From Psychrobacter sp. JCM 18902 (GTDB lineage: Bacteria; Pseudomonadota; Gammaproteobacteria; Pseudomonadales; Moraxellaceae), in contig NZ_CAJHBK010000001.1 in NCBI RefSeq assembly GCF_904846615.1, forward strand, positions 1,550,001-1,614,000: 64,000 nucleotides of DNA. The letters are read 5' to 3'. This document shows positions 47,920 through 57,373 of this stretch, piece after piece. The position numbers were made by a program, and so were the translations under genes. Below the pieces are notes generated by a model, which was not told the origin of the DNA, did not search any database, and worked only from the letters and a program-made list of their open reading frames with translations. The first letter of the stretch is position 1. Every line of letters begins with the position of its first letter.

Positions 47920-48504
47920 ATGAGCCAAGCCGAAGGCGTTAACGTACAACGCCGTAGAGTTCTTATTGCCTCGACTGCCGCGATTGGTGCAGCTGGGGTA
48001 GCTGCTGTGGCAACACCTTTTGTCCGTTCTTGGTACCCAAGCGCTAAAGCTGAGGCTGCAGGGGCTGCAGTGACCCAAGATATTGGTTCTATCGAAGCAG
48101 GACAGATGATCGTTGTCAAATATCGCGGTAAACCCATTTTTGTGGTCAAACGCACAGAAGACATGCTAGCGACTTTAGCGTCAGTAAAACCTTTACTGTC
48201 TGACCCTGAATCTGATGCGTCATTACAACCTGAATACTGTAAAAATCCAGAACGCTCTATCTCACCAGAAGTCTTGGTAGTAGAAGGCGTCTGTACACAT
48301 TTAGGTTGTGCACCAAACTACCGTCCTGATGTTGGCGCGGCTGACTTGGGTGGTAATGATTGGTATGGCGGATTTTTCTGCCCATGCCACGGGTCTAAAT
48401 ATGACTTGGCGGGTCGCGTTTATAGTGGCGTTCCTGCACCGCTTAACTTACCTGTCCCAGATTACAACATGGATGGTACCATCTTGACGATTGGGGAGGC
48501 TTAA
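47920..48504 (+). CDS. petA: Ubiquinol-cytochrome c reductase iron-sulfur (Rieske) subunit
   Basis: A 194-residue Rieske protein of complex III. An N-terminal RRRVLIAS twin-arginine-like start and one hydrophobic anchor (about residues 15-35) hold it to the membrane. The cluster ligands are in CTHLGC (about 124) and CPCHGSKYD (about 153). It takes electrons from ubiquinol and passes them to cytochrome c1. It is first in petABC, two bases before the petB ATG. Confidence 0.97.
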   Translation: MSQAEGVNVQRRRVLIASTAAIGAAGVAAVATPFVRSWYPSAKAEAAGAAVTQDIGSIEAGQMIVVKYRGKPIFVVKRTEDMLATLASVKPLLSDPESDASLQPEYCKNPERSISPEVLVVEGVCTHLGCAPNYRPDVGAADLGGNDWYGGFFCPCHGSKYDLAGRVYSGVPAPLNLPVPDYNMDGTILTIGEA

Positions 48505-48505
48505 T

Positions 48506-49732
48506 ATGAGCATGGGTAAAAAGTTAATGCATTGGGTGGACGCACGCTTTCCAGCGACCGAAACCTATGAATACCATATGTCAAAGTACTATGCACCAAA
48601 AAACTTTAACTTTTGGTACTTTTTTGGCGTGTTATCAATGGTGGTATTGGTTAACCAATTGGTAACAGGTATTTGGCTGACCATGATGTACAACCCAAGT
48701 GCCGAAGGGGCATTTGCATCTGTTGAATACATCATGCGCGATGTCAAAGGTGGTTGGCTCATCCGTTATATGCACTCAACTGGCGCATCTGCGTTCTTTG
48801 TGGTCGTATATCTGCATATGTTTAGAGCACTGCTATATGGTTCATACCAGAAACCACGTGAGCTTATTTGGCTCATCGGTATGGGTATTTACTTAGCATT
48901 GATGGCAGAAGGTTTCTTCGGTTACCTACTTCCTTGGGGCAACATGTCATTTTGGGGTGCACAGGTTATCTTGAACCTTCCTGCTGCTCTACCTGTGATT
49001 GGTGATGGGCTTGCAGAATGGGTACGTGGTGATTATATTATCTCAGGTATCACCCTAAACCGCTTCTTTGCTCTACATGTGGTTGCTATCCCGCTCGTAC
49101 TTGTGGGCTTAGTATTCATGCATATTGTAGCGCTACACCATGTGGGTTCGAACAACCCTGATGGTATTGATATCAAGAAGCTAAAAGATAAAAATGGTGT
49201 GCCGTTAGATGGTATTGAATTCCATCCGTACTACACAGTGCATGATATGATTGGTATCGTGGTCTTCTTTATCTTGTTCTTTGCAGTGGTATTCTTCTTC
49301 CCGGAAGGCGGCGGATTCTTCCTTGAGCCACCAAACTTTGAGACAGCGAATTCATTGAAAACGCCAGCACACATTGCACCAGTATGGTATTACACGCCAT
49401 TCTATGCCATTTTACGTGCGGTTCCTGACAAGTTAGGTGGTGTGATTGCGATGGGTGGTGCGATTGCCGTACTATTCTTGATACCATGGCTAGACAGATC
49501 GCCTGTACGCTCTATACGTTATAAAGGCATTTTATCTAAAATTGCTTTAACCGTGTTTGCGATTAGTTTCTTAGTTTTAGGTTACTTAGGCGCGACGCCA
49601 ACGACTCCAACAGCAACATTGATGGCTCGTATCTTCACTGTCTTGTATTTCTTGTTTTTCTTACTGATGCCAATTTATACCTCTATTGAGAAGTGTAAAC
49701 AGCCACCAGAACGCGTTACCGGAGGTCACTAA
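48506..49732 (+). CDS. petB: Cytochrome b subunit of the bc1 complex
   Basis: A 408-residue integral membrane protein with eight or nine hydrophobic segments. Family signatures are RYMHSTGASAFFVVVYLHMFRALLYGSY (in pieces, with haem His), GYLLPWGNMSFWGAQVI, and RFFALHVVAIPLVLVGLVFMHIVALHHVGS (in pieces, with paired haem ligands). PEGGGFF marks a loop of the Qo site region. I use the ATG at 48506 preceded by GGGGAGG. It overlaps the petC ATG by one base (TAATG). Confidence 0.96.
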   Translation: MSMGKKLMHWVDARFPATETYEYHMSKYYAPKNFNFWYFFGVLSMVVLVNQLVTGIWLTMMYNPSAEGAFASVEYIMRDVKGGWLIRYMHSTGASAFFVVVYLHMFRALLYGSYQKPRELIWLIGMGIYLALMAEGFFGYLLPWGNMSFWGAQVILNLPAALPVIGDGLAEWVRGDYIISGITLNRFFALHVVAIPLVLVGLVFMHIVALHHVGSNNPDGIDIKKLKDKNGVPLDGIEFHPYYTVHDMIGIVVFFILFFAVVFFFPEGGGFFLEPPNFETANSLKTPAHIAPVWYYTPFYAILRAVPDKLGGVIAMGGAIAVLFLIPWLDRSPVRSIRYKGILSKIALTVFAISFLVLGYLGATPTTPTATLMARIFTVLYFLFFLLMPIYTSIEKCKQPPERVTGGH

Positions 49733-50448
49733 TGAACACGCTAATTAAATCCCTAGCGGGTCTAGGCTTAGGCGCGGCATTAACCTTGACGGCTGGTACT
49801 GCACTGGCAGCTGGTGGCGGTGGATGTGGTACATTCACTAATGCTGAGGGTGTTGAAGAACACTTAGCTTGTAGTACTGCTCCTATTGATTTTACCAATA
49901 AGGGCTCGCTACAAAACGGTGCGAAAATCTTTATGAACTACTGTGCTGGTTGTCACTCTGCACAGTATGTTCGTCACTCGCGCATTGCTAAAGATTTAGA
50001 GATACCACCTGAGTTGGTCGAAAAGTATTTGATGGTCACTACCGATCAAATCGGTGATCATATCAATGCTGAAATTGATCCTGAAGTACAAGCATCATGG
50101 TTTGGCGCAGCGCCTCCTGATCTATCACTTGAAACCAGACTACGTGGCGATGACTGGGTATATACTTACCTGTTATCGTTTTATGAAGACCCAAGCCGTC
50201 CTTGGGGTGCCAATAACTTAGTACTTGCCAATGCGGCGATGCCTCATGTATTGCATAATATGCAAGAAGAGCTGAGTGCTGAAGAGTTTGAATCTGAAGT
50301 GGGTGATTTGGTTAACTTTATGGCGTGGATGGCAGAGCCTAACCGTCATGACCGTCAAGTGATTGGCTTCTTTGTGATTTTATTCTTATTAGTATTACTC
50401 ATTCCAGTTTACTTATTGAACAAAGAATTCTGGAAAGATGTAAAATAA
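49732..50448 (+). CDS. petC: Cytochrome c1
   Basis: A 238-residue c-type cytochrome. A signal peptide ending TALA leads to a Gly-rich start, the haem motif CAGCH (about residues 71-75), the axial Met region NAAMPHVL, and one C-terminal membrane anchor (GFFVILFLLVLLIPVYLL). It passes electrons from the Rieske protein to cytochrome c or a terminal oxidase. Its ATG overlaps the petB stop, and a strong terminator follows. Confidence 0.95.
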   Translation: MNTLIKSLAGLGLGAALTLTAGTALAAGGGGCGTFTNAEGVEEHLACSTAPIDFTNKGSLQNGAKIFMNYCAGCHSAQYVRHSRIAKDLEIPPELVEKYLMVTTDQIGDHINAEIDPEVQASWFGAAPPDLSLETRLRGDDWVYTYLLSFYEDPSRPWGANNLVLANAAMPHVLHNMQEELSAEEFESEVGDLVNFMAWMAEPNRHDRQVIGFFVILFLLVLLIPVYLLNKEFWKDVK

Positions 50449-50476
50449 TTAAGTATTAAAAAATATATTTTTATCG

Positions 50477-50511
50477 AAAAAAAAGGCACTACTCTGGTAG
50501 TGCCTTTTTTT
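50477..50511 (+). terminator. Rho-independent terminator after petABC
   Basis: AAAAAGGCACTA / TAGTGCCTTTTTTT around a six-base loop, 28 bp after the petC stop. Confidence 0.9.
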
Positions 50512-50644
50512 GTCTCTTAAAAGACCATAAAACACTGAACCATTATTTAAAACAAGGCTCACCCGCAATGTTTACGTACCTTGCCTTGATAATCAGGGCA
50601 ACTTTGTTTACGATGATAGGCTTTACTATTAACATTAGGCTTTC

Positions 50645-51259
50645 ATGATTGATGCGAACGACATTCCAAGTAGTCAGCTGATTTTATACGCTGATGACGG
50701 CTACGACAGTCATGTAGTGCGCCTATTGCTTGAGGAAAAAAAGCTTGCCTATTATCTATCACGCTTGCACTCTGAACGGCCTGAAGATTTAACCGAGCTG
50801 AATCCCTATCACACCTTGCCTGTTCTGCAACAACGTGAAATCGCACTGTATGAGATCAACGTTATCTTTGAGTATCTTGAAGAGCGTTACCATACAAACA
50901 AGCTACTGCCGGATACCCCGCAAGAGCGTGCCCAATTTCGCCAATTGGCTTGGCGTATTCAGCACGATTGGCTGGTACTCGGTAAGCGTCTACTCATGCA
51001 CCCTAATAGCTTTAATAAAGCACAAGCTGGTATTGCGAAAAAACAGTTAAGCGATTCTTTGATTACGTTGTCACCACTGTTTGCTCATAAACCTTATTTT
51101 ATGGCAGACGAGTTTGGCTGGTGTGATGTATTGTTAGCACCTTTGTTATGGCGACTTGAAGAAATGGGAATCGAGCTGCCACGTGCGATTAGTCGCCCCT
51201 TATTTGACTATCAACAGCGGGTCTTTGAGCGTACTAGCTTTCAAAAAAGTGTGCGTTAA
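50645..51259 (+). CDS. sspA: Stringent starvation protein A homologue
   Basis: A 204-residue glutathione-S-transferase-fold protein that in E. coli binds RNA polymerase and affects stress and phage gene expression. The thioredoxin-like N-terminal half includes DDGYDSHVVRLLLEEKKLAY and ELNPYHTLPVL (both typical of SspA). The cis-Pro motif TLPVL is kept and the helical C-terminal half follows (PHTxR-type motifs are not obvious). It is followed by sspB, with a MITE-like repeat between them. Confidence 0.88.
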   Translation: MIDANDIPSSQLILYADDGYDSHVVRLLLEEKKLAYYLSRLHSERPEDLTELNPYHTLPVLQQREIALYEINVIFEYLEERYHTNKLLPDTPQERAQFRQLAWRIQHDWLVLGKRLLMHPNSFNKAQAGIAKKQLSDSLITLSPLFAHKPYFMADEFGWCDVLLAPLLWRLEEMGIELPRAISRPLFDYQQRVFERTSFQKSVR

Positions 51260-51426
51260 TTAGGGTGTATCCTAAATCTGAGCATTAAACCTTAAATGGG
51301 CCAAAAATGACTAAATCTTTGTCAAACTGTGTCAAATAGCTTGCTTATATTTAGTTATTATCAGTACTATTTTCCTTGTTTGGCTGCAATTTTTATTACC
51401 ATTTGCAAGAGCAGGACACACCCTAG
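51260..51426 (-). repeat. MITE-like element, copy 2 (about 167 bp), inverted relative to copy 1
   Basis: It begins directly after the sspA stop. The ends TTAGGGTGTATCCT and AGGACACACCCTAG pair almost perfectly (12 of 13 in AGGRYACACCCTA). The flanking TA dinucleotides fit a TA target. The reverse complement aligns along its length with 33693-33859. No reading frame. Confidence 0.7.
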
Positions 51427-51513
51427 ACAATGCTTAACCGCTGTCTTAAAATAGAAAACAACAAAATATCTTTAGATTATTATCTTCAAATTATCAGTAT
51501 AGGAAACCCTTAG

Positions 51514-51951
51514 ATGAGCGAAACCACCTCTATTACCCCAACACGTCCTTATATGGTGCGCGCGCTTTATCAGTGGATAGAAGACAATCAACTAACGCCT
51601 TACCTGATGGTTGATGCCACTGCCGAAAACGTACAGATTCCAAGGGAACACGTGCAAGATGGTCGTATCGTATTGAATATCGCCAGCCGTGCGACTGGTA
51701 ATATGAGTATGGAAAATGATTATATTCATTTTAGTGCGCGTTTTGGCGGCGTGTCACAAGAGATTTGGGTACCAATGACATCGGTATTAGGTATTTATGC
51801 AAAAGAAAACTCGCAAGGGATGTTTTTTGACCCCAATGAATATGACAACTATCAACCTGAAGATGATGCGATAGTAAGCTCACAGAAGAGCCCTACTGCG
51901 ACACCTAAAGCCAAACGTGATAATAAAGCAGGTTTAAAAGTATTGAAATAG
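51514..51951 (+). CDS. sspB: ClpXP adaptor SspB
   Basis: A 145-residue SspB. The peptide-binding domain includes RPYMVRALYQWIEDNQLTPYLMVDA (in pieces), RIVLNIASRATGNM and FSARFGGVSQEIWVP. An acidic flexible tail and a C-terminal motif (AGLKVLK) that docks on the ClpX zinc domain follow. It tethers ssrA-tagged proteins to ClpXP after ribosome rescue. It is downstream of sspA as in E. coli. Confidence 0.93.
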   Translation: MSETTSITPTRPYMVRALYQWIEDNQLTPYLMVDATAENVQIPREHVQDGRIVLNIASRATGNMSMENDYIHFSARFGGVSQEIWVPMTSVLGIYAKENSQGMFFDPNEYDNYQPEDDAIVSSQKSPTATPKAKRDNKAGLKVLK

Positions 51952-51967
51952 TCAATTTTTCGTTATA

Positions 51968-51993
51968 AAAAAGGCTGGTCGTATCATATACGG
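51968..51993. terminator. Hairpin between convergent sspB and dcd
   Basis: GGCTG...CAGCC with flanking A-run and T-run (AAAAAAGGCTG / CAGCCTTTCT), with part of the inner stem (CGTA / TACG) also pairing. It can serve the sspB direction; support for the dcd direction is weaker. Confidence 0.55.
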
Positions 51994-52058
51994 TCAGCCT
52001 TTCTGCGATTAATCTAAAATATTTATTGTTGTGCACTTTTAGTTAGCATATAAGATTA

Positions 52059-52634
52059 CTAGGTTCTTGGCAATGTCACGCCGCGCTGACCTTGATACTT
52101 ACCGCCGCGATCTTTATAGCTGGTTTCACATACGTCATCAGCATCACTTTGGAAAAACAGCATTTGTGCCACCCCTTCGCCTGCATAAATACGCGCTGGT
52201 AGATTGGTCGTGTTACTAAATTCCAAAGTGACATGCCCTTCCCACTCAGGCTCCAGCGGCGTCACGTTGACGATAATTCCGCAACGGGCATACGTTGATT
52301 TACCAAGACAGATCGTCAATACATCGCGTGGAATACGGAAATATTCCATAGTGCGTGCTAGCGCAAACGAGTTTGGTGGAATAATGCACTCGTCACCGAT
52401 GACATCAATAAAGCTTTTTTCATCAAAGTTTTTTGGATCTACAATCACTGAATGAACATTGGTAAAAACTTTAAATTCAGGCGCGCAGCGTACATCATAA
52501 CCATAGCTTGACGTACCGTAGCTAACCAAACGCTCGCCTGCATCATTAAAACGTACTTGACCCGCTTCAAACGGCTCAATCATGCTGTGTTCTTCAGCCA
52601 TTTTACGAATCCAGCGGTCAGACTTGATAGACAT
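52059..52634 (-). CDS. dcd: dCTP deaminase
   Basis: A 191-residue trimeric enzyme that converts dCTP to dUTP for thymidylate synthesis. Signature segments are [32 protein letters not shown]-type [48 protein letters not shown] (in pieces) and the C-terminal [12 protein letters not shown]. It is transcribed alone, convergent with sspB. Confidence 0.96.
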   Translation of the reverse strand: MSIKSDRWIRKMAEEHSMIEPFEAGQVRFNDAGERLVSYGTSSYGYDVRCAPEFKVFTNVHSVIVDPKNFDEKSFIDVIGDECIIPPNSFALARTMEYFRIPRDVLTICLGKSTYARCGIIVNVTPLEPEWEGHVTLEFSNTTNLPARIYAGEGVAQMLFFQSDADDVCETSYKDRGGKYQGQRGVTLPRT

Positions 52635-52770
52635 TGTTGTTCCTTAGCAGCTATAAAATAAAATTTACGATATGAAGGGTATTTTGATAGCGACGATTAT
52701 ACGGAATTGAGCGCTTAATTTATAGGCTTGCCTACGTTTAATATAAATCTACAATCAATACGACAACCGC

Positions 52771-53919
52771 CTACCATTTTGCGAAATGATCTTCAGCTAA
52801 GCCCATTATCTTATCGATTTTAATCACGTCATCTTTTAGACGTATCTCACCACTGTAAAAACCAAGCCATTGCTCAAAAATACTGGCAAGCACACCAAAG
52901 TTATCCGTCTTTTTATAAACGGTTATCGGCGTGAAGGTTAAGTCAATATCAACATTGCTCCAGCCTAGGTTTTGATGATAGATGCGCCAAGGCTGTCGCG
53001 TATTATCTATGATTTTAGCAGTATCATCTTGCTCATTAGCTGGCAAATTTAAACCATCACGGACAAACATCACAGGCGGTAAATAATAAATCTGCCCATT
53101 CAGCCAGCACGCATTTTCGCTAACCCCTGTTTCATTGACGCCCATCGCTAGATTTAGGGCAAAATGACGACCGTCTGGCAAATAGCTATTGATACAACTC
53201 CAAAACCAATTGGTCTTGTGACGCATATAACCAAGCGTCCAATCGAGATTGGCGATAGTCGTTTTGGAAAAGTTAATTTGTTTGGCTTGAGTATCAGTGT
53301 TAAATTTTGAATGGGCTTTAATAAGTAAATGACCAGATATACCCGTCAACGGTTCTTTTTGGGTGAAAGTCCAGCCGCGCCTGCCCGTTGGTGTGCAGAC
53401 TGCTAATGGCGCTGCTTGCCGCTGTAGCGTCGCATCAAGCGTAATGTGTTTACTGTCCAATGCTACTGCGACTTGTGAGGGCATAAAATCCAATGTTAAT
53501 GTGAGATTACTATGGGTAAATGCCATTTGCCCTTGATAGCAATCGCCTTTTAACTGTGTTTGATGCGTCAAAGGTTGCAATGCTTCACAAACCTCTAGCT
53601 CATCCTTCGCTTCGTTATAAATATAAACAAAGGCACTGGTTGCCAACTTAATCGTTGCCAATGCCAGACAAACCCGATAAGGCGGCTGGATAATTTGAAT
53701 AAAGCAAAATTGATTGGCTTTTAACTCTTTGCGCCAGTTTGGCAGCGTCTTTTGTGAGATAAGGTGGCTATGATAGTCCAAATAATTGATATTTTTAACG
53801 TGAGCAAAGATGCCAAAAGTAGGCTGACCGTTTTTAATCAGCTCATTGAGAGCAACTGGCTTACTGCTGGTAGATAATTGTTGCTGATCTTGGCTGTTAA
53901 AGTTTTTATTCATAGTCAT
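52771..53919 (-). CDS. DUF2804 family protein
   Basis: A 382-residue protein of the DUF2804 family, whose function is unknown. Recognisable parts are GYMRHKTNWFWSC (about 232), FALNLAMGVNETGVSENACWLNG (in pieces), PPVMFVRDG and the C-terminal GFYSGEIRLKD with EDHFAKW. No signal peptide or membrane segment is seen, so a cytoplasmic location is likely. The N-terminal 25 residues are Gln/Ser-rich and could be trimmed by a later start. It stands alone on the minus strand. Confidence 0.72.
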   Translation of the reverse strand: MTMNKNFNSQDQQQLSTSSKPVALNELIKNGQPTFGIFAHVKNINYLDYHSHLISQKTLPNWRKELKANQFCFIQIIQPPYRVCLALATIKLATSAFVYIYNEAKDELEVCEALQPLTHQTQLKGDCYQGQMAFTHSNLTLTLDFMPSQVAVALDSKHITLDATLQRQAAPLAVCTPTGRRGWTFTQKEPLTGISGHLLIKAHSKFNTDTQAKQINFSKTTIANLDWTLGYMRHKTNWFWSCINSYLPDGRHFALNLAMGVNETGVSENACWLNGQIYYLPPVMFVRDGLNLPANEQDDTAKIIDNTRQPWRIYHQNLGWSNVDIDLTFTPITVYKKTDNFGVLASIFEQWLGFYSGEIRLKDDVIKIDKIMGLAEDHFAKW

Positions 53920-54038
53920 GGTATCCTAGCCAAATATCATTGTGAGATTAGCTGTCCTTGGTAGCTGACTGTGCTGCTAACTATTCTTCTTTTTGTCTTT
54001 GCGGACGCCGCCCAAATTGCTTCTCTAATCGCTTTTAT

Positions 54039-54361
54039 TTATATCATCGTCAATCCGTCTGCCAATTCTTCAGAGACATTGACTACTGCAAAAGCACTTA
54101 TTCCAAACAGATGATTAGGGAATTTAAGTAGTAGATAAGCTAACGCTTGTACCGCTTTTAAAAGATCAGCAATCACTATGCGGCGATTACTAAAGTCATC
54201 ATTAACTTGATGCCGTTTGCTACTCCCATCTTTATAGTAGCAAACGCCATCAGTTGATTGTTTGAGAGCTCAACCACGTATATCGGCGGGCGCAATAATT
54301 TCAAAAACATATACTGCATGGGAATATCGTCTAAATGTCCTTGATAAATCGACAAGCTCAC
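54039..54361 (-). pseudogene. Probable frameshifted small gene
   Basis: A GTG at 54361 has AAGGA 6 bases upstream and opens a 61-codon frame that stops at 54176. A second frame on the same strand, open from about 54272 to TAA at 54039, carries on with coding-like sequence (DDFSNRRIVIADLLKAVQAL and GISAFAVVNVSEEL). One extra base in the GGG near 54225-54227 would join them into a protein of about 107 residues. I do not recognise the family. The first part weakly resembles a segment of the neighbouring DUF2804 protein (PP...ATIK). A sequencing error is an alternative. Confidence 0.35.
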
Positions 54362-54454
54362 AATATTCCTTTTTTAAAACCCAAATCCTTGCAAGTTTTT
54401 ATACTTAGGCTATTTATCTATCGCTAAAAATCATCGAGAACCGTTATAACACTA

Positions 54455-55678
54455 TTAAAAAATACGCTTATCATCGACAGGCTTGGCGAATTTATTAATA
54501 GTGGCTTCGATATTTTTAGCAATGCTAAGATAGTACGGCGCAAACTCATCATCGGCTAATACGCTTGGCTCACCTTTATCCACTTGTGCACGAATACCGC
54601 TGGCCAATGGCAATTGCCCTAACAGCGGCACATGGTATTGCTCAGCAATTTTTTCGCCGCCACCTGTGCCAAAGATAGCTTCGGTATGATTACAGTTACT
54701 ACAGGTATGCAGTGCCATGTTTTCGACCACGCCAAGTACTGGGATGTTGGTTTTGTTAAACATCTCAATGCCTTTTTGCGCATCAAGCAAGGCAATATGC
54801 TGCGGCGTCGTGACAATCACCGCGCCCGTTACGGGAATACGCTGCGCTAGTGTTAACTGAATATCGCCCGTACCTGGTGGCATATCAATGACTAAGTAAT
54901 CTAGCTGCGGCCAGTTGGTTTGGTTATACAGCTGCATCAGCGCACCAGTGGCTTTTGGTCCGCGCCACGCGACAGGCGTATTTTCACCATCGAGCAAGCT
55001 ACCAATCGATAGCATTGCCATGCCGTGCGCATTGATAGGAACAAACTGCTCGTTTTCCAGCTCAGGTTTGACATTATCGACGCCCAGCATCGTTGGCATG
55101 CTAGGACCATAAATATCGGCATCCAGTACGCCAACACGGTTGCCTAGCTTTTGTAATGCCAAAGCAATGTTGACCGTGGTAGTGGATTTACCAACACCGC
55201 CTTTACCCGATGCCACGACGATAATATGACGAATGCGCGGATGCGCGGCGAGTGACGCTTGTGTCGGCGCGGCTTTGGTAATTGGTGGTTCAACAGTAGT
55301 ATTGCTATCAGTATTTGCCGCTGGTTTATGTTGATTGTCCATGGCATTAGTGGTTTTTGGCATTGCTTTTGGCAGACTTGACCCCGAGCCTTTCGTCGGT
55401 GCGGGCAGACGAACATTCATATGAATAGTCTTGATACCGTGCGGATGTAACAGTTGCCCAAGTTCTTGTTGGATAATTTCAGGATTACTATTTACGGGTA
55501 GACGCAAATCTAAGGTGAGCTGGTCACCATCACGCTCGAGCCCCGTTACCATGGTGGCAATACTGACAGTACCTACCTCATAACCAAGCAGCACCTTGTC
55601 CACGGCACTATCGCGCTCTGCTCGCTGCTCTGGTGTTTCTGATTTTTTGGTGGAGGTTTTCTTCATAAAGTTAAACAT
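54455..55678 (-). CDS. mrp: Iron-sulfur cluster carrier protein Mrp (ApbC/NBP35 family)
   Basis: A 407-residue P-loop ATPase that carries [4Fe-4S] clusters to apo-proteins. An N-terminal MIP18-like domain (about 20-95) is followed by a Pro/Thr/Asn-rich linker and the deviant Walker A ASGKGGVGKSTTTVN (about 158-172). Then come DADIYGPSMPTMLG, DYLVIDMPPGTGD and the cluster-binding CSNC with GGGEKIA after it. It lacks neighbours of Fe-S assembly. In many gammaproteobacteria mrp lies beside metG; here metG is about 6 kb away. Confidence 0.94.
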   Translation of the reverse strand: MFNFMKKTSTKKSETPEQRAERDSAVDKVLLGYEVGTVSIATMVTGLERDGDQLTLDLRLPVNSNPEIIQQELGQLLHPHGIKTIHMNVRLPAPTKGSGSSLPKAMPKTTNAMDNQHKPAANTDSNTTVEPPITKAAPTQASLAAHPRIRHIIVVASGKGGVGKSTTTVNIALALQKLGNRVGVLDADIYGPSMPTMLGVDNVKPELENEQFVPINAHGMAMLSIGSLLDGENTPVAWRGPKATGALMQLYNQTNWPQLDYLVIDMPPGTGDIQLTLAQRIPVTGAVIVTTPQHIALLDAQKGIEMFNKTNIPVLGVVENMALHTCSNCNHTEAIFGTGGGEKIAEQYHVPLLGQLPLASGIRAQVDKGEPSVLADDEFAPYYLSIAKNIEATINKFAKPVDDKRIF

Positions 55679-55807
55679 AGCGACTATTACTGCCTATACA
55701 AGTGGGTGGGCATGGCAAAAACTCAGCGAATACTGTCGTGAACAATACCGCTCGTGAACGTGTTAGCCAGACCTTTTATAGTGACAGTGTAGCTGAATTA
55801 CCACTAT

Positions 55808-55829
55808 AAAAAAACCACAACGCTAGTGG
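55808..55829 (-). terminator. Short terminator after mgtE
   Basis: On the minus strand CCAC-TAGCGTT-GTGG is followed by seven T, 20 bp past the mgtE stop. The stem is short. Confidence 0.5.
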
Positions 55830-55849
55830 GACTAGGCTTTATAGCAGCA

Positions 55850-57202
55850 TTAACCGATAGACAAAAACTGTGAAGCAATAAACAAATAAATAAGTACACC
55901 CGAGGCATCACAGACAGAGGTAATCAAAGGCGCACTGGCAGTGGCAGGGTCAAAACCCAATTTATTAAGCACAAAAGGTAAGCTCATACCAATCACACAA
56001 CCAATCATCACCACCGACATCATACTCAGTGCCAGCACTAACGATACCACTGCATCACCACGTACATAACCGATGATTGAGATAGCCACCGCCATCGTCG
56101 CCCCAAGCATCAACGCAACCACCGCCTCTCGACCCAATAATGAAAACCAGTCACGCATGACCACATCGCCAGTCGCCAAAGCTCGCACCATCAAGGTCGC
56201 TGACTGCGAGCCAGCGTTACCACCACTGTCGACCAATAAAGGCAAAAAGAACACCAATACCAAATTGGCAGCAATCACATCTTCAAAATTGGAAATACTC
56301 AACCCTGAGAGTAAGTTACCAAACACTAAAAACACCAACCAGAATACGCGCTTACGGTATAACACTCGAACGCTGACGTCTTTTAATTTGCCAACCATGG
56401 TCGAGACACCGCCCGACTTATGGAAATCATCGGTTGCCTCATCACTCGCCACATCCATCGCATCATCGTGGGTAACAATACCGACCAAAGCACCACTATC
56501 ATCGGTAATAGGCAGCGCAATTAAATCATAGCGAGCCACGACTTTCGCAACGTCTTCTTGATCATCATTGACATTACAAGACACTACTGTGCTCATCATA
56601 ATGTCATTAATCAGCTGCTCAGGAGCCGCTAAAATAAGTACTCGTAAAGAGACAACACCTAATAACTTACGCTCGTCATCAATCACATAAGCATGATAAA
56701 TAGTTTCGGCATCAGGTGCTTCTAGGCGCAGTGCTGCCAATGCCTCAGAGACAGTCATATGAGCAGCTAAAGTCGCATAATCAGACGTCATCAATGCACC
56801 AGCAGTGCGCTCCTCATAGGCAGATAACTTACGAATATCTTCACGTTGTGCCTGTGCCAATGCTGGTAACAAAGCATCCCGCTGCTCCTGATTTAGGTGC
56901 TTATATAAATCGGTACGCTCATCTGCGGGCATCTCGCCTACTATCTTTGCTAATACAGCCCGAGGAAATACATAGGCAAGTGCAACCTGAATATCCGTTT
57001 CTAAATAGGAGAACACGGTAGAACGATTTGGCAGATGCTCAAGTAGCTGCCACGCAAGATTTGGCTCCATGAGTGCCAGAACATCGGCAATATCAATCGG
57101 GCGCAAATTTTGAAGTTGATTGATTGATTGCTCAAACTGCTGTTGCTCGATAGCACGGCTTACTGTTACTGCAAGCGTTTTTGCAAAATCCTTATCATTC
57201 AT
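55850..57202 (-). CDS. mgtE: Magnesium transporter MgtE
   Basis: A 450-residue MgtE channel. The N-terminal MgtE-N domain (to about 130; LLEHLPNRSTVFSYLE, PADERTDLYKHL) is followed by a CBS pair (about 135-250; AYVIDDERKLLGVVSLR, LPITDDSGALVGIVTHDD). Five C-terminal membrane helices hold the pore signature VDSGGNAGSQSATL (about 326). Cytoplasmic Mg2+ closes the gate through the CBS and N domains. It is separated from the upstream bdhA by a terminator, so it has its own promoter. Confidence 0.95.
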   Translation of the reverse strand: MNDKDFAKTLAVTVSRAIEQQQFEQSINQLQNLRPIDIADVLALMEPNLAWQLLEHLPNRSTVFSYLETDIQVALAYVFPRAVLAKIVGEMPADERTDLYKHLNQEQRDALLPALAQAQREDIRKLSAYEERTAGALMTSDYATLAAHMTVSEALAALRLEAPDAETIYHAYVIDDERKLLGVVSLRVLILAAPEQLINDIMMSTVVSCNVNDDQEDVAKVVARYDLIALPITDDSGALVGIVTHDDAMDVASDEATDDFHKSGGVSTMVGKLKDVSVRVLYRKRVFWLVFLVFGNLLSGLSISNFEDVIAANLVLVFFLPLLVDSGGNAGSQSATLMVRALATGDVVMRDWFSLLGREAVVALMLGATMAVAISIIGYVRGDAVVSLVLALSMMSVVMIGCVIGMSLPFVLNKLGFDPATASAPLITSVCDASGVLIYLFIASQFLSIG

Positions 57203-57244
57203 TATACTTACTCCGTGCGACCCGAAACGGTATTCAAGCGCTCA

Positions 57245-57270
57245 TAAAAAAGAGCCAATCTAATTGGCTC
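57245..57270 (-). terminator. Terminator after the scoAB-bdhA genes
   Basis: GAGCCAAT-CTA-ATTGGCTC, followed on the minus strand by CTTTTTTATG. It lies about 105 bp past the bdhA stop. Confidence 0.8.
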
Positions 57271-57373
57271 AAATTAATATAAAACTAGATGCTAATGGAT
57301 TGATCTTTTATTAGCAAGCCCATGATTCTTAAACCAATCAAACAACCCGCAAACCCATTAATTCACCACTCAG

